A stretch of 64,000 nt of DNA, taken from Roseateles sp. YR242 (lineage in GTDB: Bacteria; Pseudomonadota; Gammaproteobacteria; Burkholderiales; Burkholderiaceae_C). The position numbers and the translations under genes were made by a program. This document shows positions 7,641 to 16,493 of this stretch, piece after piece; positions within the stretch are counted from its first letter, which is position 1; each line of letters opens with the position of its first letter. The stretch lies in assembly GCF_900109745.1 (NCBI RefSeq), contig NZ_FOAV01000004.1, positions 1 to 64,000 on the forward strand, written 5' to 3'. The notes under the pieces were generated by a model. It had not been told where the DNA came from. It made no database searches and saw only the letters and a program-made list of their open reading frames with translations.

Positions 7641-8864
7641 TCAGTGCAGGCCTTCAGGCGGCGTACCGTCGCTCGCCCCACCGGCGCCACCTGATCCGGC
7701 CACGCTGCCCACCAGCGGCGGCAGCAGGTCCAGCAGGCTGCCGCCAAAAGGCGCGGGCCGATCGCCCAGCAGTCGCTGTGCCAGCGGTTGCAGCGACCGA
7801 ATGTCGCTGGCTTCGCCATCCAGCAGAGCCTGGGCGTAGCGGCCGGAGAGATTGTTGCGGTCGAGGCCGGCGGCGCGCCGGATGGCGTCGGCCGCGGCGT
7901 CGCGTTCGTTGCGAACCGCCAGCACCACCGCCAGGCCACCGTGGCTTTCGCCGAAGTTGCGGTCGAGCTCGATGGCGCGTTCGAAAGCCGCCTTGGCGGC
8001 CTCCAGATCGTTTTGCAGCAGGCAGGTCCAGCCCAGTGCATGCCAGGTGCCCACGTGCGCCGGAATGAGCTGGACGGCGCGGCTGAGCGTCGCGCGCGCT
8101 GCATCGAGGCGCCGCTCCAGCAGGTCCGCAAAGCCGAGCGCGGACACCACGCGGCCATCCATCGGGTTGCTCTGGAGCGCCCGCTCCAGCAGCGCGCGGG
8201 CCAGCGCGGCTTCACCGCGGGTGAGGCCGACCGAGGCGCGGGCCACCATCGCCTCGCCGGGCCCGCCATGCACTTTCAGGGCGTGCTCGGCCCACTGCAG
8301 GGCGGCGGGCAGGTCCGTCACGTCCACGGCGATCAGGGCTGCAATGCCCGCCGCCGGTGCGGCCAACTGGCCGGCCTGCCACCGTGCCTGGCTCCAGGCC
8401 ATTGCGTCGGCCATGCGGCCGGCGTGATGCATCAGGCGCAGCCACATCATCTGCAGCGGGGCGTCCACCGGTCGCTGCGGGTCGTTGCCCACCCAGGGCG
8501 CCAGCACCAGCAGGCCGGGTTCCGGCGTGCCATCCCTCAATGCGATCAAGGCGAGGTCGTGGGCCACCACCGGGCGAAGCGCCTCGGGTGCGGCGGGATG
8601 GTCCTGCAGCGAGATCAGCAGCGCGCGGGCTTCGTCCCGGCGTCCTTGCGCCATGAGCCATTGGCTCTCCCGCAGCCGCCAGGGCCACGGGACCGCGGCC
8701 GACACGGTCAGGCCCTGACGCAGGTGGGTCTCCGCACGGGCCCACGCACCCGCCTGCAGCGCCACCTCGAAAGCGTCCGTAAGCAGCGCAGCGTTGTGGG
8801 GATCATCGCGCAGGAAGCCCTCGAGCTGATCAAGCCGTTGCAGGGTGGAGTTGGTGATCGTCAT
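7641..8864 (-). CDS. TPR-repeat protein at the end of the flagellar operon
   Basis: A 407-residue soluble protein with no signal peptide, made mostly of helical pairs with tetratricopeptide spacing; the clearest units lie around residues 215-350 (for example WHALGWTCLLQNDLEAAKAAF and the following ERAIELD). TPR proteins serve as scaffolds and, in type III systems, as chaperones for translocated subunits. It begins 33 bases after fliA and is followed directly by a GT4 glycosyltransferase. It may present a substrate to the export gate or to the glycosyltransferase. No closer assignment is possible. Confidence 0.65.
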   Translation of the reverse strand: MTITNSTLQRLDQLEGFLRDDPHNAALLTDAFEVALQAGAWARAETHLRQGLTVSAAVPWPWRLRESQWLMAQGRRDEARALLISLQDHPAAPEALRPVVAHDLALIALRDGTPEPGLLVLAPWVGNDPQRPVDAPLQMMWLRLMHHAGRMADAMAWSQARWQAGQLAAPAAGIAALIAVDVTDLPAALQWAEHALKVHGGPGEAMVARASVGLTRGEAALARALLERALQSNPMDGRVVSALGFADLLERRLDAARATLSRAVQLIPAHVGTWHALGWTCLLQNDLEAAKAAFERAIELDRNFGESHGGLAVVLAVRNERDAAADAIRRAAGLDRNNLSGRYAQALLDGEASDIRSLQPLAQRLLGDRPAPFGGSLLDLLPPLVGSVAGSGGAGGASDGTPPEGLH

Positions 8865-8897
8865 GAATGAGTCGTTCGCTGCGTTGCGTTAATGGGG

Positions 8898-9707
8898 TTA
8901 CCAGGCCACATCCACCGCGCGGCTCGCATGGAGCTTGTCGCGCAGCAGTTGCAGGCCTCGGCGATGGATTTGGGAAATACGGCTTTTGGTCAGTTCGAGA
9001 CGGGTGGCGATGTCCTCGAACGAATGTTCCTGGATGTAGTGCAGGGAGATCACGGTGTACTCCTGCGCAGGCAGGTGGCGGACCAGATCATGCAGCCGCG
9101 CGCGCAGCTGCTTCATCTCCACCCGCTGGTAGGCGAGCGGAGCCAGCCCGATGTCCACGTCGGTGCCGTCCTCACGCGCCATCATGCCGGTGTCGTCCAG
9201 CAGGCAGCCGAGTGCGATGCCGATGCCTACCTCCGCCAGGTAGCGGAACAGGTCCTCCGGGGCGGCTTTTGCGTCCGGCACGGGAGTGCCCGGTCGTTGG
9301 TCCTGCGCCATGACCGACTCAAGGCGTTCCTTGCGCAGGCGCTGACGCACGGCGATCTGCTGCTGCTTCTCGGTGAGCCGTTCAATGCCGTCGAGGATGG
9401 CCCCATGCATCCGGCGCGAGGCAAAGGTCTTGAACTGCGCGCCCTTGTCCGGATCGTACCGGTCGATGGATTCCACCAGGGCCAGGCTGGCAAGCTGGTG
9501 ATACTCCGCGAACTCGATCTCGTCATGGATGCGGCGCGCGTAATAGGTGGCTGCGACCACCCGCGCATAGTCCAGGTAGTGCGAGATCAGCTGCTGGCGT
9601 AGCGCCTGGTCGCCCGAGGCCCTGAAGAGGGACCACAGTTCGTTCTCGCGCTCGGGCGCCCATGAGGCTGGCGAGGCGGGATTGGAAAGGGCGGATTGAC
9701 GCGACAT
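8898..9707 (-). CDS. fliA: RNA polymerase sigma factor FliA-like (sigma-28)
   Basis: The 269-residue protein matches FliA domain by domain. Sigma-2 covers about residues 20-110 (LISHYLDYARVVA and ASLALVESIDRYDP, then FKTFASRRMHGAILDG). The sigma-3 part has YLAEVGIGIALG as in other FliA proteins. Sigma-4 covers about 205-265 with the helix-turn-helix EDIATRLELTKSRISQIHRR. FliA directs late flagellar promoters. Here no late genes (flagellin, cap, stator, chemotaxis) lie downstream and no anti-sigma flgM is present, so its targets are unclear. It is the last recognisable flagellar gene of the operon. ATG 9707 follows the fliP stop closely. Confidence 0.85.
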   Translation of the reverse strand: MSRQSALSNPASPASWAPERENELWSLFRASGDQALRQQLISHYLDYARVVAATYYARRIHDEIEFAEYHQLASLALVESIDRYDPDKGAQFKTFASRRMHGAILDGIERLTEKQQQIAVRQRLRKERLESVMAQDQRPGTPVPDAKAAPEDLFRYLAEVGIGIALGCLLDDTGMMAREDGTDVDIGLAPLAYQRVEMKQLRARLHDLVRHLPAQEYTVISLHYIQEHSFEDIATRLELTKSRISQIHRRGLQLLRDKLHASRAVDVAW

Positions 9708-9714
9708 GTCGTTC

Positions 9715-10641
9715 TCAGTGGAACGAGCCCACCAGGGCCTTGAGGATGAGGCTCCATCCATCCACCAGGATGAACATCAGCACCTTCAGCGGCAGGGCGA
9801 TGGTGGTGGGCGGCATCATCATCATGCCCAGCGCCATCAGGATGCTGGAGACGATCAGGTCGATCAGCAGGAAGGGCAGGAAGATCACGAAGCCGATCTG
9901 GAAGGCGGCCCGCAGCTCCGACAGCATGAAGGCCGGTACCAGCTGCACGTTGCTGATGTCGTCCATCGACTGCGGCGCCTTGGCCTTCGACAGTTCCACC
10001 ATCAGCGCCAGGTCCTGCTCCCGGGTCTGGCGCACCATGAACTCGCGCAGCGGCCGGATGGCGCGCTCCACTCCCGCGTCGGCGGCCAACTGACCTTGCA
10101 TGAATGGCTGCAGCGCATGCTCGTTGAGCTCCTGCAGAACCGGGGACATGGTGAACAGGGTGAGGAACAGCGCCAGCCCGATGAGCACCGTGTTGGGCGG
10201 CGTCTCGGGCATGCCGATGGCATGCCGCAGCATGGACAGCACGATGATGATGCGCAGGAAGGCCGTGACGCACACGATGATGGCCGGCAGCACGGCCAGC
10301 ACCGTGAGGCCCATGACGATGCGCACGGCCAGGGCGGTGTCGGTACCCTGGCCCTTGCCGGACTGGGGCAGGCGCAGGTCGATGCCGGTGGACTGGCCCG
10401 GCTGATGAGGGGCGATCCGGGCATTGGCTGAGCGGCCGGCCGTGGTCACGATCTCCACCGGTTCGTCCAGTGGTGCCGATGCGGCCGCAGCGCTGGAGGC
10501 CGCGGGAGCCGCCATGATGGCGCTGGCGACGTTAGCAACATTGGCGCCATTGGCGAGCGAGGTCTCCGGCGCCCCCTGGGCCTGCGCCAGACCAGCGGCC
10601 AGCAGCAGCGCGCACCCGAACACGATGAACCAGCGGATCAC
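9715..10641 (-). CDS. fliP: flagellar export gate protein FliP
   Basis: A 308-residue inner-membrane protein of the FliPQR export channel. It has a signal peptide (WFIVFGCALLLAAGLAQA), an Ala-rich periplasmic stretch to about residue 95, then the conserved FliP core with VCVTAFLRIIIVLSMLRHA and the C-terminal FLPFLLIDLIVSSILMALGM and PLKVLMFILVDGW segments. FliP pentamers with FliQ and FliR form the entry pore for unfolded substrates. The start is GTG at 10641, overlapping the fliO stop. It is longer than typical FliP (about 245) because of the N-terminal region. Confidence 0.95.
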   Translation of the reverse strand: MIRWFIVFGCALLLAAGLAQAQGAPETSLANGANVANVASAIMAAPAASSAAAASAPLDEPVEIVTTAGRSANARIAPHQPGQSTGIDLRLPQSGKGQGTDTALAVRIVMGLTVLAVLPAIIVCVTAFLRIIIVLSMLRHAIGMPETPPNTVLIGLALFLTLFTMSPVLQELNEHALQPFMQGQLAADAGVERAIRPLREFMVRQTREQDLALMVELSKAKAPQSMDDISNVQLVPAFMLSELRAAFQIGFVIFLPFLLIDLIVSSILMALGMMMMPPTTIALPLKVLMFILVDGWSLILKALVGSFH

Positions 10642-11099
10642 GCGGACACCTCCGGCTGGGCCGCGGCGCCGTCACGGGCCACCTGGGCATTGCGGTCGAT
10701 GACGACTGGTGCTGCGTTGCCGCTCACCGCCAGCAGCAACTGGCGGTCGTTCCATTCCACGACATGCAGCCGGGTGTTCACGTCCAGGCGGACGCTGGAG
10801 GTGACGCGCAGGCCGTCCTGCTGTCTGGCCGTCGCGCCCGATGCCACTCGGAAGAGGCAGGCCCCCACCAGCCCGCCCCCCTGGCGGTGACGATGCCACC
10901 AGGCGGCGAGCGTGGCCAGGATCAGCACCAGCAGGAAGATCGCCCCGGCCACCGGGAAGCCGTTCTCGCTGGTATCGCGACGAAACGGCAGCGGGCTCGA
11001 CGCCGCGCCAGGGGCGGCCTCGACCGCGGCATACGCCTGGCCGCTGGTCGCGGCAAGGGCCAGCAGGGCCCCCGCGTACGGGGCGGAACAACGACGCAT
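10638..11099 (-). CDS. fliO: flagellar protein FliO
   Basis: A 153-residue bitopic membrane protein: signal-like N-terminus (residues 1-25), a transmembrane segment around residues 50-70 (GAIFLLVLILATLAAWW), then a cytoplasmic domain with VTSSVRLDVNTRLHVVEWNDRQ, the FliO pattern. FliO assists assembly of the FliP ring and is specific to flagella; injectisomes lack it. It overlaps fliP by four bases. Its presence supports a flagellar, not injectisome, ancestry for this locus. Confidence 0.85.
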   Translation of the reverse strand: MRRCSAPYAGALLALAATSGQAYAAVEAAPGAASSPLPFRRDTSENGFPVAGAIFLLVLILATLAAWWHRHRQGGGLVGACLFRVASGATARQQDGLRVTSSVRLDVNTRLHVVEWNDRQLLLAVSGNAAPVVIDRNAQVARDGAAAQPEVSA

Positions 11100-11102
11100 G
11101 GG

Positions 11103-12317
11103 TCAGGCCTTCAACGGAGTCGGAATCTCGGAGAGCCGTACGGCGAACTGGTCGTCCACCGCCACGAGCTGGCCGCGCGCGACCACCTTGCCTTCCAGCA
11201 GGATGTCCACGGGCTGGTCGACCAGGCGGTTGAGCACGAACACCTGGTGTTCCTTGGCCGACATCAACTGGCCCACGGTCAGCTCCACATGGCCCACGCA
11301 GACTTGCAGCCGGGTGCGGATGTTGTGCAACGGATTGACCACGTCGGTGATTGCCGGCCGGGTACCCGTCGGGATGTCGTGCAGCTCGTTCAGGGCGATT
11401 GAGTGAGCAGCAAGCGGCGCGTCGCCGCGGGAAGAAGTGGAGTCGTTCATGGGGCGGTCGGCCCAGGAGGCCGTCTGAAGGTCAGCAGGGGACGGAATGA
11501 GTTCGATGGCTCGGTGGCCGTCACGGGAGCCCAGATAACCCAGGCAGGCAAGGCGGGTCTCGTCCTGCGCGCGCACTTCCAGCGGCTGGTCCAGGCGGTG
11601 CGGAAGTGGCACCACGTCACCAATGCGCAGCGATTGCAGGGTGCCCAGGTCGATGACCACGGGCGCCAGTTCGACGCGCAGGGTCAGGGTGCGGTGGGCG
11701 AGGACCGCCAGCACCGGCACCGGGGCGTTGAGCGCGGGAAATGGGGCGCCTGTGGGCCGGGGGAGGTCACGCACGAGCGTGGCGACGCTGTCGCCGTCGA
11801 TGCGCAGCCACAGCGTCAGCGTCTCGGTGCCCTGGAGTCGCAGGCGAACGATCGCCGCCCCGCTCCAGAGCGCGCGCGAGGCAGGTGCCAGTTCCGCTGC
11901 GGTGCTGGCGGCCGCATGGCCGAGCCGGCGCGACAGGCTGTCCGCCAGATCCTCCCGGGCATGCACGGACATCTCGGCGGCGATCGTGCCCTCGGCGGAA
12001 CGGCCAAACAGCGCCCGGCAGAGCGCGCGCGACATGGGCTCGCCCATGTCGCCCGTCCAGGCACAAGGGCTCGGGCTGCCGGGCTGGCCCAGCCAGGCGC
12101 TCCAGGCGGCGGGAGCCTCCGGCATGCCGGTGGATGCCTCGCTCGCGTTCATCACGTCGGTGCCCTCGACCCGGAGTTCCCACCGTGCGGCCCATTCGCG
12201 CACGCAGCCATCGAGGCGTTGCGACAGTGCGGTCAGCGCCGAGGCGGACCACCACCGCAGCGCCTGTGGCGCGGCTGCGTTGGTGGCCTCGGTGGCGGAC
12301 ATGCTCATCGTTGTCAC
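11103..12317 (-). CDS. two-SpoA C-ring protein (FliM/FliN replacement, SctQ-like)
   Basis: This 404-residue protein carries two SpoA domains: the first about residues 207-275 (LRVELAPVVIDLGTLQSLR), the second about 331-399 (VELTVGQLMSAKEHQVFVL, ending in GQLVAVDDQFAVRLSEI), the latter close to FliN. Flagella normally encode FliM (CheY-binding N-terminus, middle domain, one SpoA) and FliN (one SpoA) separately; injectisomes use SctQ with two SpoA domains. There is no EIDALL-like CheY-binding motif at the N-terminus. No separate fliM or fliN is present. It likely forms the cytoplasmic sorting platform with FliH and FliI. GTG at 12317 or ATG at 12308 could be the start. Confidence 0.8.
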   Translation of the reverse strand: MTTMSMSATEATNAAAPQALRWWSASALTALSQRLDGCVREWAARWELRVEGTDVMNASEASTGMPEAPAAWSAWLGQPGSPSPCAWTGDMGEPMSRALCRALFGRSAEGTIAAEMSVHAREDLADSLSRRLGHAAASTAAELAPASRALWSGAAIVRLRLQGTETLTLWLRIDGDSVATLVRDLPRPTGAPFPALNAPVPVLAVLAHRTLTLRVELAPVVIDLGTLQSLRIGDVVPLPHRLDQPLEVRAQDETRLACLGYLGSRDGHRAIELIPSPADLQTASWADRPMNDSTSSRGDAPLAAHSIALNELHDIPTGTRPAITDVVNPLHNIRTRLQVCVGHVELTVGQLMSAKEHQVFVLNRLVDQPVDILLEGKVVARGQLVAVDDQFAVRLSEIPTPLKA

Positions 12318-13496
12318 TTATTTGCTCTTCATCTGGAACAACTGCTGCAGCATCTCGTTGGCGGTGGTCACCACCTGTGACGAGGCCTGGTAGCCGCGCT
12401 GCATGATCACGAGGTCGCTGAACTGCTGGGAAAGGTCAACGTTCGAGAGTTCGATCTCGCCCGAACGGATCACACCAAAGGTCTTGCCGTCGGCCACGCC
12501 GATGTGCCAGGCCGAAGGGTCGCGCGCCTGGAACTGGTTGTCCCCGACAGCGATCGCCGCATCCGCGGAGTCGAAGCGCGCCAGCGCGATCTGCCCGCCC
12601 TTGACCGTCTGCTGGTTGGTGTAGCTGAGCACCAGCGTGCCTGTGCCATCGATAGTCGCTGCGCTCAGCGAGCCCGCGGTGTAGCCGTCCTGCTTGCTGA
12701 GGGCCAGCGTGGACACGTCGCCCGAGGCGAACGAGCGCACCTCGCCGCTGAAGTCGAGCACCAGGGGCATGTCAGGCTGGCCGGTCGGCTTGTAGGTGAT
12801 GCTGATCTTGGCCGTGGCGTCCGTGGGCTTGCCGTCGGCGAACTCCAGCGTGCCGCTGCCCACCGTGGTGGTGCCGTCCATGAGCTTGAGGGCCCAATTG
12901 GTGCCGGTGCGGGTGGCGGAGAGCGTCAGGGTATGGTCGGCGCCGGAAGCGTCGTAGACCTTGATGTTGCTGACTGTCTGGGCATTTGTAGTGGTGCTCG
13001 GCAGGTTGCCCTGGAAGCTCAAGGTCTGTGTGGCCTTGGCGTCATTGGTGCGGAACTGGTCCAGCGAGATGTTGGTGAACCCGCCCGCACCGTCCGAGGA
13101 CATCACTTCGCTGCCATCACTGCGATTGACCAGCACGCCCTGCGGGCTGAACTCGAACTGGCCGGCGCGGGTGTACTGGATCTGCCCTTCGGCATTGCGA
13201 AGCACGAAGAACCCGGTGCCGTCCACGGCCAGGTCCAGGTCGTTGCCGGTCTTGCGCAGCTCGCCCTGCTTGAAGTTCATCGACGTGGCGTAGGTGGTCA
13301 CGCCATAACCGACCTGCCCCTGGCCAAAGGTCTGGCCACCGGAGGATTCGCTGTTGGAATAGAACATGTCGGCGAACTGCAGGGATGAGCCCTTGAACCC
13401 CGGCGTGTTCAGGTTGGCCGTGTTGTTGGCGATGACCCGCAGGCCGTTGGAGTAGCTCATCAGGCCACTCATTCCGACGTAGATGGTGTCGAGCAT
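12318..13496 (-). CDS. flgE: flagellar hook protein FlgE
   Basis: A 392-residue axial protein. The N-terminal rod/hook motif is clear (IYVGMSGLMSYSNGLRVIAN followed by NTANLNTPGFKG), as is the C-terminal helix (NVDLSQQFSDLVIMQRGYQA) needed for axial polymerisation. The central part (about residues 90-330) holds the surface domains of a normal-length hook. FlgE monomers are exported and polymerise on the FlgG rod under the FlgD cap. With no hook-filament junction, cap or flagellin genes nearby, the hook may be the outermost structure of this machine. Confidence 0.93.
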   Translation of the reverse strand: MLDTIYVGMSGLMSYSNGLRVIANNTANLNTPGFKGSSLQFADMFYSNSESSGGQTFGQGQVGYGVTTYATSMNFKQGELRKTGNDLDLAVDGTGFFVLRNAEGQIQYTRAGQFEFSPQGVLVNRSDGSEVMSSDGAGGFTNISLDQFRTNDAKATQTLSFQGNLPSTTTNAQTVSNIKVYDASGADHTLTLSATRTGTNWALKLMDGTTTVGSGTLEFADGKPTDATAKISITYKPTGQPDMPLVLDFSGEVRSFASGDVSTLALSKQDGYTAGSLSAATIDGTGTLVLSYTNQQTVKGGQIALARFDSADAAIAVGDNQFQARDPSAWHIGVADGKTFGVIRSGEIELSNVDLSQQFSDLVIMQRGYQASSQVVTTANEMLQQLFQMKSK

Positions 13497-13515
13497 GGAA
13501 TCTCCCTTGGGTGGA

Positions 13516-13920
13516 TCAGCGGACGGCCGCGATCTGGCTGAGGCTGAGGTTCGACAAGGTCGCCCCCGCCGTGGTGCGCACGGAGATCAGCGGCGAGTCG
13601 CCGGCCAGGGACAACGACGCCACGGTGCCGGTGACGGTGCCGCTCTCGGTCGTCACGTCCACCGTGCGGCCGATCAGGCCGACCGATTGCAGGGCGCCCT
13701 GCGTCGAGAGCAGGGCGTCGAGCTTGGTGTTGAGCTGTTGCGTCTGCTCCAGCGACGTGAATTGCGCCATCTGGGCCATGAACTCCTGGTTGTCCATGGG
13801 CTTGAGCGGGTCCTGGAAGGTCAACTGCGTGAGCAGGATCTTCAGGAAGTCCTCCATGCCCAGGCCATTGGCCTGGAGGGTGGTGGTGGCGGTGCTGCTA
13901 ACGGCGCCGATGCTGTCCAT
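13516..13920 (-). CDS. flgD: hook cap / assembly protein FlgD, short form
   Basis: The 134-residue protein has the conserved FlgD N-terminus (FLKILLTQLTFQDPLKPMDN and FMAQMAQFTSLEQTQQLN) that caps the growing hook. It ends in a small beta domain (VGLIGRTVDVTTESGTV). Usual FlgD is about 220 residues, so the Ig-like and Tudor-like region is reduced. It lies directly between fliK and flgE, as expected for hook assembly. Confidence 0.9.
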   Translation of the reverse strand: MDSIGAVSSTATTTLQANGLGMEDFLKILLTQLTFQDPLKPMDNQEFMAQMAQFTSLEQTQQLNTKLDALLSTQGALQSVGLIGRTVDVTTESGTVTGTVASLSLAGDSPLISVRTTAGATLSNLSLSQIAAVR

Positions 13921-14703
13921 TCAGAACTCCCGGGTGGTGATGTGGGCGACGACGTCCGGACCGGGACGCGACGCGGGTTTTGAGAGGACCGGGTCAGGGT
14001 CCGGCACGGGAAGTTCCGTGCCATTGCAGATGAGGCGGCCCACGCGCAGGCCTTGCTCGCGCAGTTGGCGCACGACCGTTCCGGCCACTTCGGCCTGCGG
14101 AGCGGTGACGCGTGCGTCGATGCCGACCCACACGTGGGCGGTCTTGTCCTTCCACTGGACGTGCACCCGTACGGGCGACTCCGGCGTGCCGAGGCCTTCC
14201 GCGAGTGCCTGTGCCTCTGCGGCCAGCGCATCAGGCGACGTGGCCGTGGCCGGCGTCGCCAGCGTGGAGGACGTGCGGGACAGCATGTCGCCGCTCCGAC
14301 GTGGCTGCTCAGGCGTGGCTGCGGCGGCCAGTCCGTCCTGGGCTTCGGACCTGGCGAGCGCTTCCGTGGGGGCGACAACGGATCCCGCCGCAGGACCGGC
14401 GGCGGCCGCGACCGAAGGGCACAGGCTCGTGGCCGACATGCCGGACCAGGGCAGGGGTGGCTGCGGCTGCGTCCGTACACTGGCAGGCTGTGCGGCGGCG
14501 GACGCCTGGGCGGAGGCGGGCTGGCCTGTGCGCGACGCCGTCGAATCAGCAGCCTCGCCGGACTCGTGATGAAACCACGTGTTGGCCTGGGCGCGTTCCA
14601 TCTCGCGCTGCCAGGCATCCCGGGCCGGTTCATCGTCGCGACGCGGTGGGGTGCCGCTGGCCGGGGCCGCGTTGGTGATGTTGGAAAGCATGCTGGGCGT
14701 CAT
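13921..14703 (-). CDS. fliK: FliK-like hook-length / substrate-switch protein
   Basis: A 260-residue protein with a long disordered Ala/Ser/Pro/Thr-rich N-terminus (about residues 1-165) and a short folded C-terminal part (VRVHVQWKDKTAHVWVGID, then VAGTVVRQLREQGLRVG) resembling the FliK/HrpP switch domain, which contacts FlhB to stop hook export. Identity is weak by sequence but strong by position between fliJ and flgD and by this architecture. Presence of a length-control protein implies a second class of substrates, though no filament genes are seen. Confidence 0.65.
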   Translation of the reverse strand: MTPSMLSNITNAAPASGTPPRRDDEPARDAWQREMERAQANTWFHHESGEAADSTASRTGQPASAQASAAAQPASVRTQPQPPLPWSGMSATSLCPSVAAAAGPAAGSVVAPTEALARSEAQDGLAAAATPEQPRRSGDMLSRTSSTLATPATATSPDALAAEAQALAEGLGTPESPVRVHVQWKDKTAHVWVGIDARVTAPQAEVAGTVVRQLREQGLRVGRLICNGTELPVPDPDPVLSKPASRPGPDVVAHITTREF

Positions 14704-15179
14704 GAGACCTCCGTGGCGACCGTGGCCTGGCGCCAGCCGGCGCGTGTCAGCCAGTCGTCGTCGGCCTCGATGGCCGCCACGCGTTGGCGCTCGGCTGCGT
14801 AGGCCTCGCGGCTGCGTTCCCGGTCGTCGTTGATGGCGTCGAGTGCGAGCTGTTGCTCGCTGACCCGGCGCGTCCCGTCGGCCTGTGTCGCCTCGGCAGT
14901 GGAAAGGTCGGCTGCCAGGCGGGTCAGGCGCCGTTGCGCGTCGGCGAGATAAGCCAGGCGTTGATGGTGCAGCGACGGGTTGATCGGGGCCGCCGCCGTG
15001 CTGCGGGCCTCGTGTGCCAGTGCGGCCAGGCGGGCGCTCAGGGCCGCAGCCTCCTGGCGCAAGGCCGCGACCCGCGCGGTGGCGATGGCAAGTTCACGCT
15101 GCAACGTATCCAGCTGCCATTGCGCCTTTTGGCGCACTGGGTCAAGGACATAGGTGAAGCCGCGCAGATCGCCGGTCAT
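14700..15179 (-). CDS. fliJ: FliJ-like export chaperone
   Basis: A 159-residue, highly helical protein predicted to form an antiparallel coiled coil (heptad-rich Ala/Leu/Arg segments at about residues 20-60 and 75-140). FliJ sits in the FliI hexamer and links it to FlhA, coupling proton motive force to export. Sequence is poorly conserved in this family, so the call rests on size, coiled coil and the overlap with fliI (ATGA). Confidence 0.75.
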   Translation of the reverse strand: MTGDLRGFTYVLDPVRQKAQWQLDTLQRELAIATARVAALRQEAAALSARLAALAHEARSTAAAPINPSLHHQRLAYLADAQRRLTRLAADLSTAEATQADGTRRVSEQQLALDAINDDRERSREAYAAERQRVAAIEADDDWLTRAGWRQATVATEVS

Positions 15180-16492
15180 GGCTGGCCCTTCATCAGCGTG
15201 GAGAGGCGACGCACGGCCTCGTCACGCGGCACGCCGCCGTCGATCTGGCGCAGGAAGGCGATGAGATGGGCTTCCAGGTCGAGTGCCTTGTCCAGCGCCG
15301 CGTTGGTGCCTCGTTCGTAGGCGCCGATATCCACCAATTGTCGGTTGCGGTCCAGCAGGGCCAGCAGCTCGACGGCCTGCACAGCCAGGGCCTGCACATC
15401 GGCCGGCACCAGGTCCGGCATCAGCCGGCTCACGCTCTTGAGTGCGTCGACGGCCGGATACTGGCCGCGATTGGCGAGCTGCCGGGACAGCACCACGTGG
15501 CCATCCAGCGTGGCCCGCAGGCAGTCCGTGATGGGTTCGTTCAGATCGTCGCCCTCGACCAGCACAGTCAGCAGCGCAGTGATCGAGCCGCCGGACGCCG
15601 TTGTGCCGCAACGCTCACATAGCTCCGGCAGTTCCGCGAAGACGGAGGGGGTATAGCCGCGCGCGGTCGGCGGTTCCCCCGCCGACAGGCCCACTTCGCG
15701 GCGAGCCATCGCGAAGCGCGTCACGGAGTCCATGGTGAGCAGCACCTGCTGGCCGCGGTCACGGAAGAACTCGGCGACCGTCACGGCGGCGTGGGCCGCG
15801 CGCAGGCGCGCCAGGGCGGGCTGGTCCGACGTGGCCACCACCACCACCGAGCGCGCCAGGCCCTCGGGGCCGAGTTGCTTGTCGATGAACTCCCGCACTT
15901 CGCGGCCGCGTTCCCCGATCAGCGCGATCACGTTGATGTCTGCCCGCACGTGGCGCGCGATCATGCCCAGCAGCGTGCTTTTGCCAACGCCGCTGCCGGC
16001 AAAGATGCCCACGCGCTGACCTTTTCCCAACGTCAGCAGGGTGTCGATGGCGCGGACACCAGTCTCCATCACCTCGGTGATGCGTGGCCGGTGCATGGGG
16101 TTGATGGGGCGCGCCCGGACGGGCCGGCGCTCGACGGTCCAGGGATCAGCACCACCGTCCAGCGCCTGGCCGAAGCCGTCGATCACGCGGCCGAGCAATG
16201 CGTCACCGACCGCGATGGACGGGGTCTCCCCGGTGGCCGTGACCACGCAGCCAGGTGCCAGACCTTCGGAGGCGCCGTAAGGCATCAGCAGCACTCGGCC
16301 TGCGCGCATGCCGACGACTTCGGCCAGCAGGGGCTCCGAGCGGCCGCGAACGGCGATGCTGCACACCTCTCCCATAACCGCGTCGGGGCCGGAGGCCTCG
16401 ATCATCAAGCCAGAAAGCTGCTGGATCACGCCGGTGCGCGTCAGCAGGTCGGCGCTCCGGGTCGCCACGGTGAGGGCCTGCGTCAATGCCAT
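15176..16492 (-). CDS. fliI: flagellar export ATPase FliI
   Basis: A 438-residue ATPase related to the F1 beta subunit. The Walker A motif AGSGVGKS is at residues 165-172. The Walker B region is QQVLLTMDSVTRFAMARRE, followed by GEPPTARGYTPSVFAELPEL and LVEGDDLNEPITD, all diagnostic of FliI/SctN. It energises substrate unfolding at the export gate together with FliH and FliJ. Length is normal. It lies in the fliH-fliI-fliJ run with two-base or stop-start spacing. Confidence 0.95.
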   Translation of the reverse strand: MALTQALTVATRSADLLTRTGVIQQLSGLMIEASGPDAVMGEVCSIAVRGRSEPLLAEVVGMRAGRVLLMPYGASEGLAPGCVVTATGETPSIAVGDALLGRVIDGFGQALDGGADPWTVERRPVRARPINPMHRPRITEVMETGVRAIDTLLTLGKGQRVGIFAGSGVGKSTLLGMIARHVRADINVIALIGERGREVREFIDKQLGPEGLARSVVVVATSDQPALARLRAAHAAVTVAEFFRDRGQQVLLTMDSVTRFAMARREVGLSAGEPPTARGYTPSVFAELPELCERCGTTASGGSITALLTVLVEGDDLNEPITDCLRATLDGHVVLSRQLANRGQYPAVDALKSVSRLMPDLVPADVQALAVQAVELLALLDRNRQLVDIGAYERGTNAALDKALDLEAHLIAFLRQIDGGVPRDEAVRRLSTLMKGQP

Positions 16493-16493
16493 G

